Part shown: one piece after another, positions 46,415 through 56,768 of the stretch
Numbering within the stretch: position 1 is the stretch's first letter
Layout: each line of letters starts with the position of its first letter
From: Puccinia triticina
Taxonomy: Eukaryota > Basidiomycota > Pucciniomycetes > Pucciniales > Pucciniaceae
Reading direction: 5' to 3'
Length of the DNA: 64,000 nt
NCBI RefSeq assembly: GCF_026914185.1
Contig: NC_070571.1
Location: forward strand, 310,001 to 374,000
The notes under the pieces: model-generated
What the model saw: the letters and a program-made list of their open reading frames with translations, nothing else
Database searches by the model: none
What the model was told of the DNA's origin: nothing
Position numbers and translations under genes: made by a program

Positions 46415-47598
46415 CACCAGGAAAAAAAAAAGGTCACTTGATTACAAGTGACATCATGCCAGCTCCAGCGGGCTACCCACCATCTACCCACCATCTACCC
46501 ATCATCTACCCACCATCTACCCACCATCTAACCAGTTTAAGAATTTCCACAGGAGATCCTCAGTTTTTGCTGGGCACCACTGATCCCCATTTCTGGTCAG
46601 CTGATACTCAGCTTTAGCTCCCAGCTTATGCTCAGCTTTGGTGCCCAGCTCATGCTCAGCTTTGTTGCCCAGATCAGAACCAGTCCTGGCCCAGCTTATT
46701 TTCAGCTTTATTCCAGTCATGGCTCAGCTTAGACTCAGATTAGGACTATCATTGGCCCAGCCAATGCTCAGCTTTGGACCAGTATTGGCTCAGCTGGTTT
46801 TCAGCTTTGGATAAATCTTGGCCCAGCCAATGCTCAGATTCTCAGTCTGACCACTCCTGTAACAGCTTATGCTCATATGTGGACCAGCCTTGGCTCAGCT
46901 GATGCTCAGCTGTGGACCAGCCTTGGCTCAGCTGATGCTCAGCTGTGGACCAGCCTTGGCTCAGCTGATGCTCAGCTGTGGACCAGCCTTGGCTCAGCTG
47001 ATGCTCAGCTTTGGAACAGCCTTGGCTCAGGTGATATTAATCTTTTGAATAGTCTCAAAAAATCTGATACTCAGCTTTGGAACAGCCTTGGCTCAGCCAA
47101 TGCTCAGCTTTGTACCAGCATTGGCTCAGCCAATGCTCAGCTTTTGAAAATTTTTGGCCCAGCTGGTGTTAATCTTTGGAAAAGTATTGTCCCAGCTGAT
47201 CCTAAGCTCTGCACAAGCCTTTTCCAAGATGATGCTCAGCTTTGGACCATTGTTGGCTAAGCTGATGCTCAGATTTGGAATATTCTTGGTCCAGCTGACA
47301 CTTGGATTTGTTTCAGGCTTGGAATATCCAATGCTCAGCTGTGGCCCAGGCTCAGCCAATGCTCAGCTTTGGCCCAGGCTCAGTCAATGCCTACTGCTCA
47401 GCTTATGATGAGCATCAGCTGTTCCTGGGAAAAAATTAGGATCAGCTGACTGTGCCACATTGAGTGCTCTGGTGCAGTCCTGCAAGCTCTACAAGTGCTG
47501 GTGGAGCAGACTTGGAGCAGCACTGGAGTAGCTCTGGAGCAGAAAACAAAGCTGCATCATGTCACTTGCCATCAAGTGACTATTTTTTTTTCCTGGTG
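46415..47598. mobile_element. CACCAGG-family TIR element, TGT duplication
   Basis: Ends CACCAGGAAAAA and inverse, flanked by TGT (46412-46414, 47599-47601), then GTCACTTGAT..CAAGTGACATCATG and its partner. The interior consists of TCAGCTTTGG and TTGGCCCAGC variants, including four near-exact tandem 33-bp units at about 46878-47010. The 33-bp period is a multiple of three and creates a long but meaningless frame. 1184 bp. Confidence 0.85.
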
Positions 47599-48133
47599 TG
47601 TGTATACACTAATTCCCCCTGTATGACAGCTCATGCAGTCTACCGTCACCTCATGCATGCGTTAGAATGTTCTTTTTTATATTCTGACATCATGTATGCA
47701 CCCCTGCACCCCTGGCATGTTTAGAATGTTCTGTGGTATATTCTGACACCATTCATGCGCCCCTGAGGGGTTATGACATCATTTGTACCTACTCCCACCA
47801 GCTAAAATCCCTCACCCTTTTGTCTAGATTAGCTGAAACCCTAACCCACAAGCCCCTTTGGAGCTCCACTTTTGTCTATAAAAGGAGCTCTCTCCACCCC
47901 CAGTGGTCTGCTCCCCAGTTCCTCACCCAGAACTCACAAGTCACCCAAAACTCATCCACACTCAAATCCTAAAACCCTCATAACAATAAATCAACCCTTA
48001 TAACAACAATTCAACCATTATAACAAAGTAATTAAAACACTTACACGTTGCCAATCAAACAGATTTTATCTGGAACAGACCAGACCTATCACTTAATAAA
48101 ACTTGCCAAGCTGAGCTTGGTGGGTCTTGTTGA

Positions 48134-48401
48134 TGAAAGGTACCCGAAGCTAAAAATGCCGCGAGAGTACCGGGGTCCATGTGCATAGTCAAAACCAAAC
48201 TGTTCTGAAACAAACCGGGCGGACAGCCTCAGAAGGCAGGCCTGAGCGGTGGTTTTAGACTAGGAGCAAACGTGTGATATATAGAGATACGTTGTCCCAG
48301 ACAGACCTCAATCTACACTTCCCACTCCTGACAGTTTCGCGTTTCAACTCTTAGTACTAAAATATTTCCTTGACTCAGGAAATATTCTAGAATTTTTTAA
48401 T
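48134..48401 (+). repeat. Ngaro split repeat A1
   Basis: 268 bp starting TGAAAGGTACCCG. Differs from A2 (53585-53852) at three positions, all transitions. It contains an inverted AAATATTTCCT/AGGAAATATTC pair near its right end. Confidence 0.93.
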
Positions 48402-48457
48402 TGAGTTTTTTATTTTTGTAACGAAGTTAAGCAACTATAATTCCTTTATATATCATC

Positions 48458-50075
48458 ATGGTTGAGTCGACTAGAGCAGCAAAGAGCAACACGAAGAACG
48501 CGAACAAGATCCAATTGATTGGTAAAGATAAACCAGACGATCAACTCGTAATAGGAGAAGGTAGAAGTGAAGAAGAGATGCATGGTAAGCAGAAGAAGTT
48601 TCTTTGCGAGTACCAGACCACTGTGTAGTTATTTTGAAACTCCAGGAACATAGGGAATTTTTCATCTGTTCCGAAGATTGGCAAAGAATTATTTTCTCCC
48701 GACATACTTCAAATTTTGCCCGAAAAACTGTTGAACGAGTCTTCTCAGGAAAAAGGATGTTAATATGTGGCGTATTGTTTTTTATGAATCCCACACAGAT
48801 GTCAGAGGCGATTTAGCTCCGGGTACTGAACCTGTTGATAAGAGCGCGGCCGAACTAGAATTTGAAGAGGACGATATTGTTGAATCAAACTTAAAAGGGA
48901 ACTCACCCACTAGAGAAGATACCGACTTCGTTGATTTAATACGGGCCGTACCCAGTCAGTTACTCGTTTTGAATTTTGATAACGTTTAATTTGTTTCTGA
49001 TTATTTCGGGTTTTCGTTTGGGATTATTTCTGTTAAACTATCTATGAAAACAGACCCAGACAAATCTAGTACCGACGCGAAGTCCATTCTTATTGAACAA
49101 GGGTTGGCAGCGTTGAACGCAGGAAACGCTTCAGTCGCTTCGGTTTTGATGAAAGCCGCAAATGACATAAAGTCAAACAAATCAAGAGATCCTGTATCCG
49201 AACCTACGGTAGAAGATTCCCAAGACGGAGGTTTGATGTATGCCGACGTGGGAACTACTCATGTTCATGTGGGGTATGCACCGTTTCTAGACGAAAACAT
49301 CAAGAAACTTAGAGGACCACTACCTTTGACTATATTCAACAAGTTGTGGAGACACAACGCGATGTCCTGGAATCTAGAGAAGAGGCCGAAATCAGAAGAG
49401 ACTTTGAACTCTAGTTATAAAGGTTTTCCTTTCATTCCAGAATGGCACATGACTCATATGCACTGGACGTTTAACCACCGAGATTTCTATCGTACTTTAG
49501 CAGAAGTTTATAACAACAAAAAATTCGCCGACATGCTTCTAGAACACAAGAAGAATGTTGATTTCATATCGGATACTCGTTGTTTTATGGTCGGTTTTCG
49601 CTATGATTTATTAATGCGATCGAATACTTTTGCGCATCGAGTCAACGTGAAAGGTGTCATGAAGATTCCAGATATAACCAAGTTGAAAGAAGATATTGTG
49701 GAAGATTGCTATAATACTTGTAGAGAATTTGGCGAACTCAAGTGGGATGAGAATTATTATGCACCGGGTTACGGATACGCTCATATCAACCCAGTTACCG
49801 GAAATGCTAGATTGAACCTTCAAGCAAACAATTTCCATAACGTAGCGAACCCAACTCATCATCAACACCAAACTTTCAATAATCAAGGTCAGACTCAGGT
49901 ATCACAAGGACCATCGACTGGTTTCCAAGCCCAACCAAACAATAATACAAATAATGGACAAAATCAAGAGTCGAAGAAGCGAGCGAGGTCCGGTTATAAG
50001 GGATCGAACTTCATACAAGGTTTCGGCGAGAAGAGAGCGTCGTCTAACCCTCCACCGGCGTCTAACCCGAAGTAG
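48458..50075 (+). CDS. Ngaro ORF1 (Gag-like), two introns predicted
   Basis: The ATG lies 57 bp after A1. Exons 48458-48584, 48799-48954 and 49054-50075 join in frame to 434 residues through donors GTAAGC and GTCAGT and acceptors CACAG and AACAG. Exon 1 is basic, exon 2 acidic (EFEEDD). Exon 3 has a helical core with LTIFNKLWRHNAMSWNLEKR and WHMTHMHWTFNHRDFYRTL, then an Asn/Gln-rich tail ending basic. This matches the size and layout of DIRS-order ORF1 proteins, which take the Gag role. Exon 3 alone could also start at ATG 49044 (343 residues). The introns are inferred from frame continuity only. Confidence 0.75.
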
Positions 50076-50272
50076 GCTACATGTCCTTTTTTGTTCCGTT
50101 TCTATTTTTCTTTAGAGAATGTAATTTTCTTTGTTTTTGGATCCGATTGTGGATTGGTACTTGGTTAAGAAGTATAACTTTACAAATTTTTCTGATTCAA
50201 ATTGTTTCTCCTTCTCTCATTGTTTCGTAATTTGTTTTTAAATCAAACAAATCAAGACAATGGATTGAAAAT

Positions 50273-51901
50273 ATGACTTGGCCACATAGAGTTGAATGTG
50301 AGATGAACATACCGTTCTGGGAATTTGCCTTGAAAAAGGCAGGTTTAAGTGAGATGTATAGCGACATCGTTCCTGGTTTCAAGTTTGGTTTTAGTCAAGG
50401 CATTCCTTCACATGAATTGGAGAATATGAGGTTTTTCATTCCTCCCAACCACCGTTTGGCTACGCTGGCGTCCGAGAAGATAGAGAAGTCGTTTCAGAAA
50501 GAAGTAACGGCTAGACGAATGTTCGGACCATTCACAGTCGAACAATTGTCCTCAAAATTCAAGTTTTTCAGATCTAGCCCATTAGGAGCAGTAGTAAACA
50601 ACGATGGATCAATTAGACCAATTAATGACCTATCGTTTCCGAGAAATGATCCTGCCGTCCCTTCAGTAAACTCCTTCGTAAACGCGAAAGATTTCACTAC
50701 AACATGGGATGATTTTAAAGTTGTAGCAAAATTTTTCAAAGCTTTAGCGAGACCGGTTTTGTTAGCTCTGTTCGACTGGGAGAAGGCGTATAGACAAATT
50801 CCTACTCACCCTTCGCAATGGCCTTTTTTGGTGGTACAAGACCTGGAAGGCGGTTTATATCTAGATACAAGAATCACTTTTGGTGGCGTAGCGGGTTGCG
50901 GTTCTTTTGGAAGACCGGCGGACGCATGGAAAGACATAATGGAAGATAAATTCGACCTAGTAAAGGTGTTTAGATGGGTGGATGATAACCTTTTTGTGAA
51001 AGAAGAAAACTCCCCAACTGAGATGAAAGATATAGTGGCATATTTGACTAGGCTGGGTGTTCAGACTAACGAAGAGAAATGTTCCGAATTTTCTGAAGAA
51101 CAAAAATTTATTGGTTTTATTTGGAATGGAAGGCACAAGACGGTCCGGCTTCCAATCGCAAAACTTTTAGAACAAATTGATCAAGTATTGATATTTTTGA
51201 TTGAAGTAAGAATTTTCTCTTACAACGAAGTCGAAGTATTGGCTGGACGCTTGAATCATGTGGCGTACATATTACCTCAACTAAAGGCGTATTTGAATAG
51301 TGTCTATAAGTGGCTGGCGTCATGGCACTTTTGTTACGCAAAGCGGCCAGCCCCAGTCGAAGTTCTTGAAGATTTAGAAATTTGGTATAATACACTCCGA
51401 TCTTTCGAACATACAAGACTGATCCCAACTAGAGAACCGGTCAACATAGATTGGGTTGGTGATGCTAGCACTAGTTTCGGCATCGGGATCAAGATCGGCC
51501 GACTATGGTCCCAATTGAAACTGTTCGATAAGGATTCGGACGGGAATCGCCAGAACATCGCATGGCTAGAGACGGTAGCCATCAGACTAGGCCTGTTGAT
51601 GCTGATTCACGAGAGGCGGATACAACAAGGGTCAAATCTGCTAGTCTGGACCGACAACAACACAACCCTGGCCGTAATTGAAAACAAGAAGTCGGGTGAC
51701 GTGGCAGTGAATAACGAGTGGAAAGTAATCCAGGCTCTACTGATAGTCCACCAGATTGATTTGACTGCTAAAAGGGTTAAATCTGGGGACAACGTGGCGG
51801 ACGCCTTGTCGCGAGGGATAAAGGGTCCACATAAAGAAAAAGACAGGGTTCTGTTCGTCCTCCCTGATGACCTAGCAACGGTTTTATACCACACGCTTTG
51901 A
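50273..51901 (+). CDS. Ngaro reverse transcriptase-RNase H
   Basis: 542 residues. RT palm: first catalytic aspartate in ALFDWEKAYRQIP (D168) and the VDD box in VFRWVDDNLF (D237, D238). RNase H follows with D397 (WVGDAST), a glutamate in AWLETVAIRL, D461 (VWTDNNTT) and D510 (NVADALSRG). RT copies the RNA and RNase H degrades the template. No methyltransferase or integrase follows, as expected for an element that integrates by tyrosine recombinase. Intact, no internal stop. It begins 197 bp after ORF1. Confidence 0.93.
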   Translation: MTWPHRVECEMNIPFWEFALKKAGLSEMYSDIVPGFKFGFSQGIPSHELENMRFFIPPNHRLATLASEKIEKSFQKEVTARRMFGPFTVEQLSSKFKFFRSSPLGAVVNNDGSIRPINDLSFPRNDPAVPSVNSFVNAKDFTTTWDDFKVVAKFFKALARPVLLALFDWEKAYRQIPTHPSQWPFLVVQDLEGGLYLDTRITFGGVAGCGSFGRPADAWKDIMEDKFDLVKVFRWVDDNLFVKEENSPTEMKDIVAYLTRLGVQTNEEKCSEFSEEQKFIGFIWNGRHKTVRLPIAKLLEQIDQVLIFLIEVRIFSYNEVEVLAGRLNHVAYILPQLKAYLNSVYKWLASWHFCYAKRPAPVEVLEDLEIWYNTLRSFEHTRLIPTREPVNIDWVGDASTSFGIGIKIGRLWSQLKLFDKDSDGNRQNIAWLETVAIRLGLLMLIHERRIQQGSNLLVWTDNNTTLAVIENKKSGDVAVNNEWKVIQALLIVHQIDLTAKRVKSGDNVADALSRGIKGPHKEKDRVLFVLPDDLATVLYHTL

Positions 51902-52114
51902 AATGCACACTCGTTATCTTTATGCCGTTGTATAAAAGGTGGCCATACTGCGTCCCTTTTCTTTATTCTACACTTTCTATCCTTTTGGTTTTTAAACCAT
52001 TCCGTTATTCTTGTTTTTTTCGCTAAGACACCTCTGTGGTATTATTTCAAACCATTTCCGACACACAATTTTCGTTTTTTCGTCAAACCCGATCTTTGCA
52101 TTAGACACGGTAGT

Positions 52115-53197
52115 TTGCATTGTTCAGATATGGAGGATCCAAGATGGAGAGCAAAACTAAGCTGTTTTTTGATGGATGGGTCACTCCCAAAAGAGGTACG
52201 ACCGATAAACGAACACATCCTATCAGCTAGGGCGATGTCAACTTTGGTCACTTACAACTGCGCCGTGAAGAAATTTATGGTTTTCAAGAGGCAGACAACC
52301 AACAAAGATTTTGTTCTACCAATCTCTGGAGACGACGTTGAGGAATTCTGTTTTTGGGCGGGGCGCAACCTACACACACAAGGCCGCCACAAAATCAGCT
52401 CAACCTCAGTGAAGAAATACTTATTCGGTATTAAAGCTTGGCACGGCTTTCATAAGAAACCGTTTCCCTGGGTCACCGGCAGGAGAATAGAATTGATCCT
52501 GTTGGCTTCAAGAAGAATTGACGCAACTTTGCCACTTAAAGGACCAAAACCGGCAATAATGTTGAAACATTTGGTATGGATTGTAAACCGACTTTCGGTC
52601 GGTTCAGAGGAGGATAAGGCTATTTCCGACCTAGCTATAGTTGCTTTTGGGGGGATGGCGCGTTTGGGAGAGCTTACTTACAGAGCCCAAACTGGTCACC
52701 TAGACATGCAACACTCTATCTTAACGAGTGACGTCCGACAAGTACAAACGAACGTAGGACGCAACATGTACTTAACTGTTTGGAACGCGAAGACGGCGAA
52801 ACCTGGCGATCCTCAAAAGCTGGTTCTACATAGCCTGAAAAATATGTTATGCCCTGTAGAGGCGATCGAGCGCCGGCTTCTGGAGGCAATGGGATCCACC
52901 ACCTCACTATTCGGGTACTATCTCGATGGGGTTAGGCATCATTTACAACGCGCGCGGACTATTAACCGCGTTCAACACGTCCTGAGAGAGGGCCACTTCG
53001 AGGGTTTGATGGGCCACTCGTTCAGGGTGGGAGGAGCTTCTCTACGGAACGCGTTGGGGGTTTCGACCGAGGATATTTGCGACTTGGGACGCTGGAAGTC
53101 CTCATGCTACAAATTATACATTAGGATTTATAGCGAGAAAGAGATAGACGACACCAACACCTTAATCAGACACCTAGGAGAGTTGTGGAAAAGTTAG
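52115..53197 (+). CDS. Ngaro tyrosine recombinase
   Basis: 360 residues. Catalytic set visible: R183 (MARLGEL), H301 and R304 (GHSFRVGGAS), W327 (LGRWKSS) and the nucleophile Y335 (KLYIR). The N-terminal half is the SAM-like core-binding domain (KFMVFKRQTT; VEEFCFWAGRNL). Enzymes of this family recombine a circular DNA copy with the target using no endonuclease duplication, which fits the clean GA junction here. Same strand as the RT, 213 bp downstream. Confidence 0.93.
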   Translation: MHCSDMEDPRWRAKLSCFLMDGSLPKEVRPINEHILSARAMSTLVTYNCAVKKFMVFKRQTTNKDFVLPISGDDVEEFCFWAGRNLHTQGRHKISSTSVKKYLFGIKAWHGFHKKPFPWVTGRRIELILLASRRIDATLPLKGPKPAIMLKHLVWIVNRLSVGSEEDKAISDLAIVAFGGMARLGELTYRAQTGHLDMQHSILTSDVRQVQTNVGRNMYLTVWNAKTAKPGDPQKLVLHSLKNMLCPVEAIERRLLEAMGSTTSLFGYYLDGVRHHLQRARTINRVQHVLREGHFEGLMGHSFRVGGASLRNALGVSTEDICDLGRWKSSCYKLYIRIYSEKEIDDTNTLIRHLGELWKS

Positions 53198-53329
53198 ACT
53201 TGGTGTCAATGTGGCTGTGGTTTATTGGTCTTTGAATAGAATTACGTTTTGTTTTCAAATTACTATCGAGTAGTGGGTATTCGCGCCAAGGGCTCAGGCT
53301 CGATTTTTAAAATTTTCACACTGAGAATT

Positions 53330-53584
53330 AGGTGCTCGCCGCGCAAAACACTCCTTGATTGTAGACAAAAATAGTTCTCAAAAGATTAAACTGCGCCCGT
53401 TACACTTCTAGCCTAAATTGAGTTGCCCTCAATTTTCTCCCTAGGCTCGGGTGGACTGAGAGACCTTCCCGGAGTTCTCCTATACACCCTAGAGGGAGAA
53501 AAAACTAGTTTAAACCAGATAAGGTTTAGTTTTGTCCTACCCTTGACACGAGTACTAGAAGTTAGTACTGATATGCAGAATGGA
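53330..53584 (+). repeat. Ngaro split repeat B1
   Basis: 255 bp ending GCAGAATGGA. Directly abuts A2 at 53584/53585; this B1-A2 joint is the form expected at the junction of a circular intermediate. Confidence 0.92.
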
Positions 53585-53852
53585 TGAAAGGTACCCGAAG
53601 CTAAAAATGCCGCGAGAGTACCGGGGTCCATGTGCATAGTCAAAACCAAACTGTTCTGAAACAAACCGGGCGGACAGCCTCAGAAGGCAGGCCTGAGCAG
53701 TGGTTTTAGACTAGGAGCGAACGTGTGATATATAGAGATACGTTGTCCCAGACAGACCTCAATCTACACTTCCCACTCCTGATAGTTTCGCGTTTCAACT
53801 CTTAGTACTAAAATATTTCCTTGACTCAGGAAATATTCTAGAATTTTTTAAT
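53585..53852 (+). repeat. Ngaro split repeat A2
   Basis: 268-bp partner of A1, 265 identical positions. Followed by a short spacer (53853-53896) and B2. Confidence 0.92.
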
Positions 53853-53896
53853 ACCATCCCACCCACCCTTTTGATTTTTTGATCTATTTCAAGTAA

Positions 53897-54151
53897 AGGT
53901 GCTCGCCGCGCAAAACACTCCTTGATTGTAGACAAAAATAGTTCTCAAAAGATTAAACTGCACCCGTTACACTTCTAGCCTAAATTGAGTTGCCCTCAAT
54001 TTTCTCCCTAGGCTCGGGTGGACTGAGAGACCTTCCCGGAGTTCTCCTATACACCCTAGAGGGAGACAAAACTAGTTTAAACCAGATAAGGTTTAGTTTT
54101 GTCCTACCCTTGACACGAGTACTAGAAGTTAGTACTGATATGCAGAATGGA
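53897..54151 (+). repeat. Ngaro split repeat B2
   Basis: 255-bp partner of B1 with two differences (one CG/CA, one A/C). Its last bases GGA form the right edge of the element; LTR-A sequence resumes with CTGATAAC. Confidence 0.92.
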
Positions 54152-54236
54152 CTGATAACAGAAGGGCAGAGCTTGCAACTCCATCATACCCTTCACCATT
54201 CAGCAAAAGGGTTTCATTACCACTTTTGAGTCTGTG

Positions 54237-55010
54237 TTGGTTGATGGCTCTGAACTGGAAAGCGTGTCTTGGATGGGGCCGGGTCTGGGGAAGCGTGCCG
54301 GGCTTCAAGGCCCGTCTGGAGATGCACAAGTTGCAGCAATAGGAGTATGCGCCCGGGTCTGCGAGGATCTTCTGGAGCTGGACGGGCAGGAGCGCTGCCG
54401 GATCCGGAGCCTGATGGCAAAGGGTGTGGGAGTCATGAGTGGGCAAAGACGGCCTGGAGAAGTGGGCGTTTTGGAGGCCGTCTTCGTCCCCAATCAGGCT
54501 CTCCTCTTCGCCCTCGAGATCCTTGGTTATGCACATCTTCCGGATACAGGTTTTGAGCAAGCTGGGCAGCGGAGACGGCAACTCATCGTCGACTGGGACA
54601 AGCGTCCTGGCGGGCGGGGCGAAGTAACACACGCCCCGGGACTGCGAGAACCATCGGAACTGGCGGTTGTCCACCATCATCATCATGTTTGGGACAAAAG
54701 AGGTGGCGACGAGAGGGGGGCTTGGGCCAGGGATTTCCGTTCAGGAACAGCTTGCAATCAACAAGTTGGACGGTTGAGGCGGGTAGGAACTCGAGCCGGT
54801 TGTACGCCAGCTTGAGGACCCTCAAGCTCCGCAGATTGCCGATCTCGGACGGCAGTTTGGTGAGCTGGTTCGAGCGGAGACTGAGATTCTACAGGCCTTG
54901 GAAATAGCAGATCTGGCCGAGCTGGGCGAACGCCCTCAAGGTCAGCTAGTATAACGCCGGATGGAAAATAGAGACGTGTGACAGAAGAAGCAAGGAGACA
55001 CTGACTCGAG
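54237..55010 (-). pseudogene. LRR protein pseudogene (C-terminal part)
   Basis: Minus strand carries leucine-rich repeats: LSLRSNQLTKLPSEIGNLRS, then LRVLKLAYNRLEFLPAS and FLNGNPWPKPP. A TAG replaces the expected CAG just before NLSLRS. A frameshift after FCPK moves the rest into a second frame (VDNRQFRWFSQSRGVCYF and an acidic tail with CCNLCISRRA, perhaps half of a zinc-binding site). The 3' end meets the LTR-A copy, so an insertion probably removed the natural stop. Upstream repeats are not recognisable. Confidence 0.68.
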
Positions 55011-55599
55011 ATCAAGACACTAATCGCCGCGGTTGACCGCCTGCGAGAAGGCAGACGAGAAGCAAAGGTGGCTGTGAGCGCTCAGGATGGTCTCAGTCTT
55101 GTCCTTTGGTCAAACCTGGTCAAACACAATGAATGGTGCAAGTCAGGTCTTCGGATTGGGTTCGCTTGGCGGTAAGCGTGTCCAAGCTCCTTGGGGGAGA
55201 AAAGAAGATCCCCCCTCGACGTGGTGGGGTGGAGAACGGAGCGGCAAAGGGGTCCGGTTGCGTTGTCTCTGTCCAAAACCAACCGTTGTTTTTCAGTTGG
55301 CTTGTTGTTGGAAGGAGATGGCTTGGTGAGGGCGGGAGTGGCGGTGGTGTTGAAGGAACATGGCGGTGGCGCCATGATGCCCCCAACAAGTCAAATTCTA
55401 CAGTTGATTTCAGCTTCCAGTAGCGCGCCATCAGATGTGTTGACCAGGATGGCCAGAAGATCTGAGATGTAGCTAATGCCTTGCAAGTCAAAAATATGAA
55501 CAGCGGCGGCGTGGAGGAGGTTTTTTTGTCAAGGATACATGCGGGGGGATCCAAGGGGAAGGCTTGAGGCGAGCTTGGCACTGCTGGTTGATGGTGTAT
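55011..55599. other. no supported gene
   Basis: GC-rich flank of the LRR pseudogene and the start of a repeat. Open frames on both strands look composition-driven. Confidence 0.4.
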
Positions 55600-56060
55600 A
55601 AAAGGGGGGGTGCTCTTGTGTTTGGATAATCCCCCAGGGGTCCTCTGCCACTGTACTTCCAGTGTGCGGTTCTTCCTCACCCCCTCTGCTGTTGCACTTG
55701 TGCAGTTTGAGGGGTTAAACTTGTTGGCCCCCCTTTGCATAATGCCTTAAATGCGGCGCACTGGGGGTCATCCTCTCACCGTTTTTTAACCCTGCTAGAC
55801 AGGGATGGACGGTGGACCACGGTGCATCAGCTTGCTGATGTTAGGTGGCTGGTTGCAGGTTGTTGTAAAATTGTGTTTTTTTGTTGATTTTGGCATTTGT
55901 AGAGGGAAAACACTTCATGTCTTTTGCTGGAAGTTGTAGAGGGGAAACCCTGCATTTTTTTTGTGATTTTTGGAGATTTGTAGGGGAAACCCTTGAAGTT
56001 TTGTTTTGTGATTCAGAGGCTTTAATAAACTTGGATGAACCTGCTTCTGTGAGGCATGGT
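55600..56060 (+). repeat. dispersed repeat shared with 35.85-36.31 kb (inverted)
   Basis: Matches 35850-36310 in reverse: blocks around CCAGGGGTCCTCTGCCACTG, TTTTTAACCCTGCTAGACAG, CATCAGCTTGCTGATGTTAG and TTTGTAGGGGAAACCCTTGA. A third partial copy is at 58455-58545. A TATA motif (GTATAAAAGG, 55598) suggests a promoter, possibly of an LTR. Confidence 0.65.
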
Positions 56061-56768
56061 CAGTCATATTCAAAAACATTCTGGGGAAAATACCAGAAAA
56101 AAAATGAAATGAAGTCAAATCAATTTTGACTTCATTCCAACTTGGACCCTTTTTTGGTTTTGGGTTTAACCCAAAATGCAATTGGAATGGTTCTGGTCCT
56201 TTGACCATACCAGAAGCATTCCGATTGGTTTTTGGTCCTTTGACCATACCGGAATGATTCTGATTAGTTTTTGTTTTTTTGTACCATCCAGTAACTTTTC
56301 TGGATTGAAACTTCAAAACCTCACCTGGTGTAAGTGAACCCAACTACAGGAATCCCCTGTCCACCTGCGGTGGAAAAGAGTCCCTGTGCCCCATGTTGTG
56401 GTGCCCAAACCGGTACACGTTCCAGGATCAAGAATTCAAGATCACCCTCGAGAATCAAGATCTTCATTTCCTCAAGTTCCCTCTTTCTCACTTTTCTTTT
56501 TTTTTATTCTCACTTCCCTTTCCCTCCCCTTTCCACTTTTTTTCTCTTTCTTGGTACTAACACAGAATGTACTGCGGGTTTGTTTTTGAATTGTTTCTTG
56601 CTTTCCTTTGTGTCTTCTTCCCTTCTCTCCGCTGTGTTCTTTTCTTTCTCATGTCTTAGATTTTTGGTATTTTTGTTTCTTGATTCCTCTTCTTGTTTTA
56701 TATTTGTTTCTCTTCCTTGTGTTGTTTCCTCTCCTCTCTTTCTGTTGTCTGCGGTGGGTGCTACGCCC
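56061..56768. other. no gene seen
   Basis: Two imperfect direct repeats TTTTTGGTCCTTTGACCATACC (56150-56260 zone) and a pyrimidine-rich tract (56450-56750). Nothing coding is supported. Confidence 0.45.

Larger units (their letters stand above)
48134..54151 (+). mobile_element. Ngaro-type tyrosine-recombinase retrotransposon, apparently intact
   Basis: Layout A1-ORF1-RT/RNase H-YR-B1-A2-B2 with split direct repeats, typical of the Ngaro/PAT branch of DIRS-order elements. There is no DNA methyltransferase domain as in PAT or DIRS, so Ngaro is the better fit. All three frames are open with catalytic residues present. The LTR-A sequence continues across the element without a duplication: ...CTTGTTGA before it, CTGATAACAG after it. 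The GA at the left edge equals the last two bases of B2, consistent with site-specific recombination of a circular intermediate. A and B copies are about 99% identical, so it is young. Confidence 0.93.
46016..54231 (+). repeat. LTR-A family copy 2, split by two insertions
   Basis: Starts TGTGGTAGACGG like the solo LTR (61922-62857), proceeds through the shared AGATACCATC, GCTAAAATCCCTCA, TATA box (TATAAAAGG at 47877) and CTTGCCAAGC blocks, and ends TTTTGAGTCT at 54231, lacking the last TACA. It is interrupted at 46415-47598 by a CACCAGG element and at 48134-54151 by a Ngaro element. Its right end abuts the LRR pseudogene. Confidence 0.82.

Noticed and set aside
46877..47260. Long frame with repeated WTSLGSADAQL
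   Set aside because: It is produced by four tandem 33-bp units of the CACCAGG element; the period is a multiple of three, so any frame stays open.
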